From Laguncularia racemosa (lineage: Eukaryota; Streptophyta; Magnoliopsida; Myrtales; Combretaceae), in NCBI GenBank assembly GCA_037954665.1, contig JBBMOL010000302.1, forward strand, positions 496,001-560,000: 64,000 nt of DNA. The letters run 5' to 3'. The notes beneath the pieces were generated by a model. It did no database searches. It had not been told where the DNA came from and was given only the letters and a program-made list of their open reading frames with translations. A program made the translations under genes and the position numbers. Shown piece by piece: positions 24,192 through 34,849 of the stretch (positions are counted from its first letter, which is position 1; the number at the start of each line of letters is the position of its first letter).

Positions 24192-25350
24192 ACATGTTGA
24201 GAGAAGGGAATTGGTTTCATTTGATTTCATGGAGTTGATCATCCATTAGGGTTAATTTAGTGAAAACCGCAATTGTGTTGATTGCTGTGGTTTTGAGCTT
24301 GTGAAATTACCTTGTCTTGGAGTTTATTTTGCTTTTTGTTGGAGTTGGTTTGGGAAGCTTGTTGCATCATTTTTTAATCACTAATTTTCGTGGAAGGGCA
24401 GAAGTATCAAGTGTTGTTTAATTCAACAATTTTTGGAACTTGCAAAACTTACCAAAATCCTTGCCGTGGCTTGTTGTAGCGTAGAGGAAGATGTGTAGTT
24501 TGTTGCTTTGAATTCCATTGTGTAATTCTGAATTGGTGGAGTACAATTTGCAGATTGCATTGAGTTTTGATTAGTAAGGAATTATTTGAATTCAAAACAT
24601 ATGCAATTAAGTTGTGGGAGTTAATGATTGCTATATGTATTTGAATTCATTGTTACCAATTGAGGAAGGCTTGCAATTAGTGTTGTGAATCCTTGTGCAA
24701 TTCGGAATTGGAGCATTTGAAAATTCCAGATTTGAAGTGTGTGGAAGGATAAGCATCCATTTGAAATTCAAATACCTTCTTTAAGTTTGAGAGCAATTCA
24801 TTGAGTAGCATTGAATAAGTGTTATTTGAATTTGAATTGTTTTTTACCATTTGTGGAGAAGGTTGCATTTAATGGAGTGATTTCAAATTTGAATTTTGTT
24901 GCTGCCATTGCTTGTGGTTTATGTTGTGAATGGGAGTTGTGTAGTGGCAAGGACGTGTACACCTTGAAGTATTGTATGTAAGAGTGTCTAAAAAAAAAAA
25001 AAAAAGGTTACAACGTGTAGTAGAGTTGTAGTGAATTTGTTGCACCGTGTAGGAGTGAGGTGTGTGTGGTGGTGTAAATTTGTGGAGTTGTGTGGAGTAA
25101 GGTGCTGCACATTAAGATAAAGTGTGAGTGTAAACCGTGGCAAGAATAAGGAAAGTGAGTAGTAGAATTTAAAATTCAAACAAGTCATTAAATGTGTGAA
25201 AGTAATTGAACTAGTTACTTAAACACTTGTTGTTGAATTTAATTCTAACTACTTGAAAGTAGTTGAGTATACTTCATTTGTGGTTTGGTTGTGTACTTGA
25301 ACCTTGGAAGTGTGAAGATAATTATTGTATTGTTGGATTTGAGTACAATC
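24192..25350 (+). other. CRM-N leader, no gene
   Basis: About 1.16 kb with no coding signal where gag would be expected. It is rich in G/T on the plus strand, with an A-run at about 24991-25005. Confidence 0.6.
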
Positions 25351-26644
25351 ATGTCTAGTGAAATGTTTCATTATGCTAATATATTGCATCGGGACATGAC
25401 TTCTTTTCAAACTATTGATGAGGGACAAAGAGAAAACTTGTTCCATACTTCTTGTAGGGTACAAGGAAACTTGTGTAATTATTATTGATGGTGGTAGTTG
25501 TACTAATGTTGTAGCTACATCATTAGTATCGAAGTTGAAACTTGAAACTATCCCACATCCTAAACCCTATACATTACATTGGTTGAATGATCAGGATAGT
25601 CTTTGTGTGACCCAAAGGGCTAGGGTACCCTTCAGTATAGGGGACAAGTACTATGATGAGCTTGAATGTGATATTCTTCCTCTTTGTGCATCCCATATAT
25701 TACTTGGTAGACCATGGTTGTATGATAGGATGGTATTACATGATGGGTATAGAAATACTTATATGTTCAAAAAAGATGGAAAACGTATAGTATTGAACCC
25801 TATGTCACCATCAGAGGTCCAGGAGATGCAAAGACAAATAAAACAGCCATCACAGAATCTTGAGGATCATAGCCACATGATCAAACCATCAGAGGACCAA
25901 ACTGTGCAGACACAGGTATGCCAACCTTCAAAGGTTCTTGAGGGCTCTAGTGACATGAGCCAACCCTTAGAGCATAAAATTTTTCAGACACCGATGTGCC
26001 AACCTTCAGAGGATCCTGATGATCATAGTCAGACGAGCAGACCACCAGAGAGCCAGACTGTTCAGAGACAGTTATGTTCACCTTCAGAGGTTTTAGAGGG
26101 TAATGAGCAGTTGGGCCAACCATTAGAAGACCATGAGGATGAGCAACATACAGATGAGTTAGAAAAGGAGGAAACGGTTTCAGCAAAACAGGTTGATACA
26201 GGGGTAACTTTAGTGGATAATGGGTCATTATTTGTGTTACATACGAGATATATCCTGGAAATGGTGGAGAGAAAACAATCACCACCTGTAGCATTTCAGA
26301 TATTGGGATTCTGCAGAGATACTTCTTCAGATGGATTGCTAGGAGAAAACAAAGTCTCCATTGCATTTGATCTGCCAGATTTGAGGACAAATCTTTTTGA
26401 GGCCCGAGGAGATGATAAGAATAAAAATCCGACAAGACCTATCATTAGGGCAAGAACCAAAGGAATTCAAATCTTGGCGTTGAGGGCCCATTTTGAGCAG
26501 ATCGACCTCGGAATTATTTATATATTAACCTCTTTTCTATTATTCTTGTATTGTGTTTTCCAACAGGCACACTTATCATATTTTATAGGGCGATGGACAA
26601 ACTCACTCAGACTCAGCTTGTGGGTTATCTATGGACCAACCTGA
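25351..26644 (+). CDS. CRM-N protein: protease domain, four 26-residue repeats, pol C-terminus
   Basis: The main frame (25415-26644, 409 codons) has an aspartic-protease active site IIIDGGSCTNVVA, then ILLGRPWLYDR, the flap-to-C-terminal order of chromovirus protease. Four 26-residue repeats follow (25844-26155), rich in Pro, Ser and Glu. The protein then jumps to LPDLRTNLFEARGDD, the end of a normal pol, and continues into the 3' LTR (TRPIIRARTKGIQ) before stopping. Just upstream, in another frame, 25351-25485 reads QRENLFHTSCRVQGNLC, which normally precedes the protease. So there is either a one-base deletion near 25475 or the ORF really starts at 25415. Whether it is expressed is unknown; a protease supplied without pol is odd. 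Confidence 0.7.
25844..26155 (+). repeat. Tandem repeat, 78 bp x 4, in frame
   Basis: Units start at 25844, 25922, 26000 and 26078, exactly 78 bp apart. Each encodes 26 residues starting Q/S-P-S and containing a Pro-Leu/Ser-Glu step. The first three end in Cys (QVC, PMC, QLC). The copies have diverged by substitution but keep exact length. Confidence 0.85.
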
Positions 26645-27455
26645 ACCGGCGATGAGTTGGGCCGATGGATCCTATAGAAGACCGGCATCTTGAAGACCAT
26701 TTCTTTTATATATTTCTTTTTTTATGAACTATTTTGGTTGTATTTTGGTTTAGGGACACTTTTATTTCCTTGTAATTTTCATTTAGGATTAGCCACCTTA
26801 AAAGTGGCAAACTTGTAATTTTTAGCACTTTTTAACCCTAGGAGTAGCAAGTATAAATACTTGCTTAAGAGAGGGTTTGAGGAGGCTTATTTTGCAGAAC
26901 AAACACTTCACATTTCGTGAGAGGGCTTAGGGTTTTCCTAATTCCAAATTCTCTTATCAATTTCAATCCCAAGAAGTTGAAATTGTGGCGAGTGCAACAT
27001 CTTGAAATTGTGAGTTATATCAATTTCATTTTGTTGTGATTTCTTTTCTTCTCTAGTGTGTCATATCTAGGGTTGAATTGAGATATTTCTTGGTCAGATA
27101 TCCTTGTTGTTATTCACGAATTCTTGTGATTATTTGAAGGAATTATCATATTGATCCAATTCATCTTTAAGGATTTCCTTGATAACGTGATTTTCACCAT
27201 TGGAAAGGGATTGTTTTGTTATGATTTTTCTTTGTCAAATTGAGGCTTCATTTGCGTGGATTACATGAAATTAGAGTGTTGTTAGAAGGAATTTTCATTG
27301 AAGTATTCTGATTATATCATTGGTTGTTTGAATTTCATCTTTTCATCATTAGGGTTCATTTGAAAAGTGTCATTTTTTGATCCGATTTTGCCTTGACTTG
27401 AGATAGTTTTTCTTACGTCCTTTGGATGTGCTTTTAAGTGTGTTTAGGCAAATCA
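26413..27455 (+). repeat. CRM-N 3' LTR
   Basis: 1043 bp, partner of 23131-24173. Starts TGATAAGAAT right after the purine-rich GAGGCCCGAGGAGA and ends GGCAAATCA, a one-base change from GGCACATCA. TATA box at 26852-26859. Confidence 0.92.
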
Positions 27456-27580
27456 ACCTGGCTTTCATTAAGGTACTAAATTTTTTTTTTTTCCTTTCCG
27501 CCCTTCTCGTTATTGTGAGTCCACTGAGTCGGCACATCCTAGGGTCATCGCCTAAGTGACCAGGTTTTAAAGGGACCCCT
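27456..27580 (-). other. Element W 3' non-coding region, continued
   Basis: Resumes W after CRM-N. It holds the conserved block (GAGTCGGCACATCC, GTGACCAGGTTTTAAAGGGA) also found at 8430-8490 in element A. It ends where the Z LTR starts; the rest of W is not in the window. Confidence 0.65.
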
Positions 27581-27786
27581 TGATAAATCTATTTTAACTC
27601 TTATAATTGGAGATGATTAAGTCAATTTTTGAATAATTGGGCGTGAAAATATAGGATTATGATGCTTAATTGATTTATATTTCATGTTCAGGTGTGGAAA
27701 AGGATGATTTGATGAAAAGTATTTAAATTCAAGACGAATTGGAGATAAAAGCAAGTAAAAAGGGAATGCTTTGAAGTTAAAGGAAG

Positions 27787-28076
27787 TCACACGGTTTTAC
27801 AAACGGACGTGTGAAGGAATCGGGAGACTACACGGTTAGGATACACGCCCGTGTATCCGACCGTGTATCATCGTGGAAGAAGAGTTTTCAGGACAGACTA
27901 GTACACGGTTGGAATACATACCCGTGTAATCAACCGTGTATGAAGAACAAAGAAGACAGAGGAATACACGACTATTACAAACGGTCGTGTAGGATATACA
28001 CGCCCAGAGTTCACTGATTTAGAGAGATACACGGTTTATCTACACGCCCGTGTAGTATGACCGTGTATCTATCGAA
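27787..28076 (+). repeat. ACACGG/CGTGTA palindrome array in the Z LTR
   Basis: Repeated imperfect palindromes such as TACACGCCCGTGTA and ACACGG...CCGTGT, about six pairs in 290 bp, ending roughly 75 bp before the TATA box. It is copied in the 3' LTR (39105-39386) and related to 34850-35245 downstream of pol. Confidence 0.85.
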
Positions 28077-28150
28077 GGAAAGATATCTTTAAATCTTTCG
28101 TCCATATTTGAAGGATATCTTCTACACGCCAGAGAGGAAGCTACCCTAGG

Positions 28151-28158
28151 TATAAATA
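28151..28158 (+). promoter_or_regulatory. TATA box of the Z LTR
   Basis: TATAAATA in CTAGGTATAAATAGTCG, repeated at 39469-39476 in the 3' LTR. Confidence 0.65.
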
Positions 28159-29112
28159 GTCGTCTTTGAAGAGAGAGAAAGTTTTTTAGGAAGGCAAAAA
28201 ACACATCCTGGAATTTTGGAGAACAACAGCAGTAAAAGGAATTTTCGAGCTTTAATTCTAGAAGGGTTTCACACATGGATTTGATTATTTCGTTTTGTTA
28301 TTCCTTGAGAACCATGTGTAGCTAATTATTTCATACCCGGATCTTACGAAAGTCTGATTACTATGTAACATTGGGTTTATTGCAAAATTAATGACGATTG
28401 AGCATCTCTGATTTCATCTATGTTGTTTATTATATATTGTTGATTTGATGTTTGGCCAGCATTAGATTACATTGATTTCTGATAAGTTGATTGGAAAAGC
28501 TCTTGTTTGAATAGATCATACATTGGATGAAAAGGCTTGTATGCAATCTATGGATAGAAAGCATAAGTTTTCCATATTAGATTGGATATAATGATTTAAT
28601 CTAATTGAGGGTTGTGGTATAGTCATGCAATTCTGATTGTTGTTAATAAAAGAGGGATCTTTGTTAATACGGTTAGAATTAGGAGTTAGTGATTTTGGAA
28701 GAAACATTGACTTAGTGTTAGATGCCCCGCGGATCAGAGGTAATCAGCATTCATTAATTAGTTTTCTAAGGATTGAAGTTGCATAGTAATTAGATGAGTA
28801 GTAAGAGTAGGGTATGCGTTGAAACATTGGATTTGATAATTTAACTCATTGTTTGATATTCATTGATTTCAGTTCTATTAGATAATTTAGTTTAATTTAG
28901 GTAATTTGGTTAAATCAATTCACTCGAAATTGTGCGGTTAGATAGTCGGTTTGAGGTTAGTATTAGTACTTGTAGATCCCTGAGGGAACGATATCTGTGC
29001 TTAAACTCTATACTATTGTAATCGATAGGTGCACTTGCCTAATTGATCGCAAGGAAGAGTCGGAGTAAAAAGGATTTTAATTTGTGTGATTGCGATATCA
29101 TCAACAAGTTTT

Positions 29113-29130
29113 TGGTGCCGTTGCCGGGGA
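29113..29130 (+). other. Element Z primer-binding site, tRNA-Asp type
   Basis: TGGTGCCGTTGCCGGGGA, one mismatch from the Athila consensus TGGCGCCGTTGCCGGGGA, six bases after the LTR. Confidence 0.85.
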
Positions 29131-29250
29131 TCGGCGATATTAAGAACACTAAACGCTGACTAATCCGACCATTTCTTCTCTTATCATTTGTTATCCTTGG
29201 TTTTACTTTCTTATAAAGGGAACTAATTAAATTGGTTTTCTTTGCAGTTT

Positions 29251-30514
29251 ATGACAATGAGCTCTTCTTCTAAACTCCTTGAATTCGACCCCGAGATTGA
29301 TTGGACAGTCAGAAGGAAATTAAAGAGTGCTGAACCTACTGTGAGTGAAGAGGAATTGCTGCTGAGTGAGAGTGAGAATTCAGTAGATAAGAACAGTCAA
29401 TCAGTGAACAGCAGCGAATCTCATATTGAAGCAATGGCGGACGAACGTAGGACCATGGTTCAGTACGCTAGGCCTACTTTGGGTAGTACCGGATCGTGTA
29501 TAGTGATGCCTGCAATAGAGGCCAACAACTTTGAAGTCAAGGCCTCTACAATGAATATGATCTACAATCAATGCCAATTTGATGGATTACCTGATGAGGA
29601 CCCCCATGCTCATATTTAGATGTTCCTAGACATTTATGTTACCGTTAAACAGAACGGGGTGTCCGATGAGGCACTAAAGTTGCGTCTGTTTCCTTTCACT
29701 TTGAGAGGAAAAGCGAGGCAGTGGTTCAGTTCTTTGGACCGGGACTCCATCACGACTTGGACCCAGCTGGCAGAAAACATTTTTGGACTATTACTTTCCG
29801 CCTTCTAAAACTGCCAGGTTGAGGAATGATATCACATCGTTCCTTCAGTTGGAAAATGAGCCACTCCATGAAGCTTGGTTGCGATTTAAGGACTTGCTTA
29901 GGCGGTGCCCACACCACCAAATGCCTAACTGGTTGCAAGCCTCAACTTTCTATAATGGGCTTGATTATCCGACGCGACAAACCATCGATGCTACTGCTGG
30001 TGGCACACTTGATGTAAAGACTCCTGAAGAGACTTTAGAATTGTTTGAGAACATGGCCAAGAACAACCATCAATGGAGAAACGCCAGAGCAAGACCGAGA
30101 GTGGCAGGTGTTCATGAAGTGGAAATGATGACCACCATTGCGGCAAAGGTCGATGCTCTAGCTATAAAAGTCGATGGGATGGCGATATCTGCACCACCCC
30201 TATATTATCCAACCGATTCATCAACCGATTTCATGGCTCAAGGGACTACAGAGCATATTGATTATGTAGGTAACCCTACAAGCCTCAGAACAACCCTTAC
30301 AGCAACACCTATAATCTTGGTTGGTGCAATCACCCAATTTTTTCATGGAGTAATCAACAATTCCCTCGGGGCAATGCACCTGCACCGGGATTCCAAAAGC
30401 CTCCTCCACCACCTCTTCCAAAAAGAAGTCCAATCTAGAGGACATGATCTCCAAGTTCATCCAAACATCCGAGCAACGCCAATAATCCACAGAGGCAGCT
30501 CTAAGGAATCATGA
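29251..30514 (+). pseudogene. Element Z gag, broken
   Basis: Athila-type gag from MTMSSSSKLLEFDPE. I chose ATG 29251 because a TTTGCAG splice-acceptor-like site lies directly before it (29245-29247). Capsid blocks: ANNFEVKAS, FDGLPDEDPHAHI, LRLFPFTLRGKARQWF, FPPSKTARLRNDITSF, CPHHQMPNWLQ and IDATAGGTLDVKTPEE. Damage: TAG at 29617-29619, a frameshift near 29775-29785 and another near 30275 after HIDYVGNP, beyond which the listed frame is off. I see no zinc knuckle between the capsid and the DYVGNP block; elements A and Y have one there. Gag would form the cytoplasmic particle. Confidence 0.8.
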
Positions 30515-31650
30515 GGCGTCCATTCATAACTTGGAAACTCAGGTGGGTCAGATAGCAAAATTGCTTTCAGAAAGACCGCAAGGATCCTTGCCTGGAAACA
30601 CCGAACCCAATCCTCGGGAACAGGTAAAGGCAGTGACTCTAAGGAGCGGTAAGGAATTGCAATCTGACACTATTGGAGTGCAAGGGGTTACGCTTGAAAA
30701 AGGGGTTGCGAAGAAAGAAGAAGGGGGTGCTGAGAAGGAACACGGGGCTGAGGAGATCAAAGAGAAAGAGTGTGTTCAAGGGAAAGTTAAAGCATCCATT
30801 GTTCAACCATACAAGCCTCCAATTCCATATCCGGGACGTCTGAAAAAGGATAAGGATCAAGAGCACTTCGGTAAGTTTCTAAACTTGTTTAAACAATTAC
30901 ATATCAACATACCGTTTGTGGAAGCTCTTGCGCAGATGCCCAAGTATGCGAAACTCCTAAAGGATTTGCTCTCGAATAAGAAACGGTTGGAAGATATTTC
31001 TACTGCAGTTGTTGGAGCTGAGTGTTCGGCGATTTTGCAAAACAAGTTGCCCAAGAAGCTCAAGGATCCGGGTAGTTTCACTATTCCATGCTTAATAGGT
31101 GAACTACCGATGGAGAGAGCTTTGGTGGATCTCGGGCGAGCATAAACCTGATGCCATACTCATTGTTCAAGCAACTGAACTTGGGAGAGCCAAAGCAAAC
31201 GAGGATGAGTCTGCAACTGGCAGATCGCTCGATCAAGTTCCCTAGAGGAATCATTGAGGACGTCCTGGTTAAGGTAGAAAACTTTATCTTCCCTGTTGAT
31301 TTTGTAATCCTTGATATGAATGCAGATGTGGAGGTCCCGCTGATCTTAGGACGACCATTTGTGGCCACTGCAAGAGCTGTGATTGATGTGGCGGATGGAA
31401 GATTAGTTTTGAGAGTGGGGGAGGATGAACTAGTGGTGAGAATCCCAGTAGCACTGAAACAAACTTTGAACGCCGATGATATATGTTATGCTATAAATTG
31501 TGTTGATAGGTCGGTAATGAGTGTTATGCAAGAGTTGATGTGTAGAGATCCTCTTGAATTGAGTTTGATAGCGGATGATGATGAAGTGAGCGAAAATGTG
31601 GAGATTCAAAATGTGAAAGCTCATCTGAGAGCTTGTGGGGAAAAGTAGTT
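30515..31650 (+). pseudogene. Element Z gag C-terminus and protease, broken
   Basis: Continues gag with a coiled-coil-like stretch (NLETQVGQIAKLLSERPQGS), a Lys/Glu-rich linker, and the conserved FVEALAQMPKYAKLLKDLLS. The protease follows: LPKKLKDPGSFTIPCLIG, an active site read as VDLG before a one-base deletion near 31132, then INLMP in the next frame, and VPLILGRPFVATARAVID. The D-L-G triad has Leu where A and Y have Ser (DSG). The frame ends at 31648 and pol starts in another frame at 31633, so a second frameshift lies there. In element X the same region is one continuous frame. Confidence 0.8.
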
Positions 31651-34644
31651 TGTAGAAAGGGGTTTGAGAAGGTTGGGGTCAGTGAGGAAGGAAGATTGAA
31701 ACCGTCGGTTGAGGAACCCCCAGAACTTGAGTTGAAGCAACTCCCTGAGTACCTTGAATATGCCTTTTTGGAGGCCGATTCTAAACTCCCTGTCATTATT
31801 TCAGCTGGTCTGATAAGGGAGCAAAGGGATAGCTTATTAAGGGTCTTGAAGGACCACAAGAGTGCTCTTGCTTGGAAGATATCTGATATAAAGGGTATTA
31901 GTCCTTCGTTTTACACCCATAAGATCCTGTTGGAGGAGGATTTCAAACCTGTGGTGCAACCTCAAAGAAGGTTAAACCCTAACATGAAAGAAGTGGTCAA
32001 GAAGGAGGTGATTAAGCTCTTGGATGCTGGGTTAATCTACCCTATTTCTGACAGTTCTTGAGTAAGCCCTATACAAGTGGTACCCAAGAAAGGGGGAATG
32101 ACTGTGGTCCCCAATGAAAGGAACGAATTGATACCTATAAGAACTGTTACGAGATGGCGAGTGTGCATTGATTATAGACGGCTGAATGAGGCAACTCGCA
32201 AGGATCACTTCCCCCTCCCTTTTGTGGATCAAATGCTAGAGTGGTTAGCAGGACATCTATACTACTGTTTTTTAGACGATATGTCGGGATATTTTCAGAT
32301 CTAAATCGCTCCTGAGGACTAAGAAAAGACTACCTTTACCTGTCCCTACTATACTTTCGCATATAGGCGCATGCCTTTTAGGTTATGCAATGCACCGGCT
32401 ACGTTTCAGCGGTGTATGCTAGGCATCTTTGAGGATTTGGTAGAGGACATTATGGAAGTCTTTATGGACGATTTCTCTGTCTTTGGTGATTCCTTTGATT
32501 CTTGTCTCAATAATTTGGAGAGAGTGTTGATTCGATGTGAAGAGACAAATTTGGTTTTGAATTGGGAGAAATGTCACTTCATGGTGAAGGAGGGTATTGT
32601 TCTAGGCCATAAAATTTCTCATAGAGGAATCGAAGTGGATAGTGCTAAGGTGGACACAATTGCAAAACTTCCACCACCTTCTTCAGTAAGAGCCATTCGG
32701 AGTTTCCTTGGGCATGCTGGCTTTTATAGAAGGTTCATTAAGGACTTCTCTAAAATAGCCCGTCCGTTGACACGGTTATTAGAAAAGGACATACCTTATG
32801 AATTCACCAATGAATGCCTTCAAGCGTTCAATAAGCTTAAGGAATTGTTGACCAAATCACCTATCATGGTGGCTCCTGATTGGGATCTTCCTTTTGAATT
32901 AATGTGTGATGCAAGTGATTTTGCTGTTGGAGCGGTTTTGGGACAAAGGAGGGATAAGCACTTTCAGCCTATTTATTATACTAGTAAGACCCTCACAGGT
33001 GCTCAAGAGAACTACACCACGACCGAAAAGGAACTTCTTGCTGTAATTTTTGCTTTTGACAAGTTTCGGTCTTATTTAATTTTGTCTAAGGTAATTGTTT
33101 ACACTGACCATTCAGCTCTCAGGTTTTTATTATCTAAGACAGATGCCAAACCGCGACTCATTCAGTGGATATTGCTTCTCCAAGAATTCGATTTGGAGAT
33201 TCGGGATAAAAAGGGAGCGGAGAATCTAGCTGCTGATCATCTTTCTCGATTGGAGAACCCGCATTTGGAGAAATTGGATGAAGATGAGATTGATGATGCT
33301 TTTCCAGAGGAAGGACTTTATCAGATTAACGAGGTAAGTGACACTTCCGATCCTTGGTTTGCTGATTTTGCTAACTATCTTGTTTGCAAAGTACTTCCTA
33401 GTGACAAAACGCCTCAGCAAAAGAAGCGGTTCTTTGCTGAGTTAAAGCACTATTTTTGGGAGGAACCATTCTTGTTTCGTGTTTGTGCAGATCAAGTGAT
33501 TAGACGATGTGTAACCAAGAAAAAAGGGCAAGAGATTTTGAAGCACTGTCACACCGGGCCAACTGGCGGTCATTATAGTGTGAATCGAACAGCCCACAAG
33601 GTTTTGGAATCCGGATTTTATTGGCCAAGTATATTCAAAGACTCCCTCAGTTTTGTGAAGACATGTGACAGGTGCCAACGTGTGGGTAGTATATCAAAAC
33701 GTGATGAAATGCCCTAAAACTTCATTTTGGAGTGTGAGATCTTCGACGTGTGGGGGATCGATTTCATGGGCCCTTTCCCGAATTCTTTCGAGAATAAGTA
33801 TATACTCGTGGCAGTGGATTATGTGTCCAAATGGGTAGAAGCCCAAGCTTTGTCCACCAATGATGCCAGAGTAGTGGTGAAATTCTTAAAGAAACTTTTT
33901 TCAAGGTTTGGAGCACCACGGGCTTTAATTAGCGATAGGGGAACACATTTTTGTAATGTGCAATTTGAGAAAGTGCTGAAGCGGTATGGAGTCACCCATA
34001 GATTAGCAACCCCCTATCATCCTCAGACGAGTGGTCAAGTGGAAGTTTCAAACCGTGAACTCAAAAGAATTCTAGAAAAGACAGTGGAGCACCACCGAAG
34101 GGACTGGTCGGAAAAACTAGATGATGCATTGTGGGCCTACAGGACTACATTCAAAACTCCTTTAGGTACCACTCCATACCAACTAGTGTTTGGGAAAGCT
34201 TGCCACCTGCCAGTGGAGTTGGAACATCGAGCCTTTTGGGCTATGCGTACTCTCAACATGGATCTAGAGGCTGTTGGAAAAAAGAGGAAGTTTCAGTTGA
34301 ACGAACTCGATGAATGGCGCGTGATGGCCTATGATAACATGCGCATTTATAAAGAGAAGGTGAAGAGGTATCACGACCAGCGGATTCATCATCCGAAACA
34401 ATTCCGTGAGGGACATCACGTTCTCTTGTTCAACTCGCGGCTGAAACTTTTTCCGGGCAAGTTGAGATCGAGATGGTCTGGACCATTCAAAGTACATAAA
34501 GTCTTTCCCCATGGAGCTGTGGAATTGGAACACCCGGATGGGCACACTTTTAAGGCAAATGGACAGCGCCTGAAGTTGTATTTTGGGACTCAAGGGGAGA
34601 AAGAGGGCCAAGAGGAGTTTAGACTCCACCCTTTGGTGACTTAA
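31633..34644 (+). pseudogene. Element Z pol: RT, RNase H, integrase (one frame, four stops)
   Basis: Athila-type pol in one frame, interrupted only at 32059, 32302, 32320 and 33715. RT: SPIQVVPKKGGM, WRVCIDYRRLNEATRKDHFP, CNAPATFQRCM and catalytic VFMDDFSVF near 32460. RNase H: CDASDFAVGAVLGQ, TEKELLAVIFAFDKF, YTDHSALRFLL, AADHLSRLE, with all acidic residues visible. Integrase: HCHTGPTGGHYSVNRTAH and CDRCQRVG zinc finger, core WGIDFMGPFP, ISDRGTHFCN and GQVEVSNREL (D, D, E), and a GPF-type end SRWSGPFKVHKVFPHGAVEL. It copies RNA into DNA and inserts it. Four point-mutation stops leave it inactive. No chromodomain. Confidence 0.9.
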
Positions 34645-34849
34645 TCAGAAGGAGCTTCATTTCGTCGAGCAAACGACGTTAAACAAAAGCGCTTGATGGG
34701 AGGCAACCCATGCAATTAGGTAAGTTTCATTTTGTTTTGAGCTATCACCATATTTGTTTTTCTTTTCCAAGGTTTTGCAGAGGAGTATTTATGAAGAAGC
34801 TTTTTGAGGAGATGGACTTCAAGAAATAATCAAGAGAAGGAAAATTTTA
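34645..34849 (+). other. Post-pol segment with conserved hairpin-like block
   Basis: Contains TCGTCGAGCAAACGACGTTAA and GGGAGGCAACCCATG, which recur after pol in X (52612-52662) and partly in Y (63285-63315). TCGTCGAGCAAACGACG can fold as a small hairpin and GGGAGGCAACCC as another. The splice-donor-like AGGTAAGT follows. Confidence 0.55.

Larger units (their letters stand above)
23131..27455 (+). mobile_element. CRM-N: young, internally deleted chromovirus
   Basis: 4.3 kb between perfect 5-bp duplications ACCTG (23126-23130 and 27456-27460). The two 1043-bp LTRs differ at about eight positions that I noticed, so insertion is recent relative to its neighbours. Inside are a tRNA-Met PBS, a 1.2-kb leader and one ORF with a protease domain. 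There is no gag, RT, RNase H or integrase core. The protein's end (LPDLRTNLFEARGDD) matches the end of P1 pol, so the middle of an autonomous relative has been lost. It lies in the 3' region of element W. A related solo LTR is at 43475-44473, and P4 has the same gag-pro-to-end junction. Confidence 0.88.
27581..29106 (+). repeat. Element Z 5' LTR
   Basis: 1526 bp, TGATAAATCT...TCATCAACA. It has a palindrome array at 27787-28076 and a TATAAATA box at 28151-28158. The 3' copy is 38899-39934. Confidence 0.87.

Noticed and set aside
24991..25005. A-run as a LINE or SINE tail
   Set aside because: It lies in the CRM-N leader with no RT upstream and no SINE-like promoter. Similar A-runs at 14930, 35169, 63356 and 63967 are also inside LTR elements or their leaders.
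25947..26435. 162-codon minus-strand frame
   Set aside because: Shadow of the CRM-N ORF and its 78-bp repeats on the other strand.
27787..28076. CRISPR-like array or rho-independent terminators
   Set aside because: Units are imperfect, spacing is irregular and the context is a plant LTR. Palindromes without a T-tract are not bacterial terminators.
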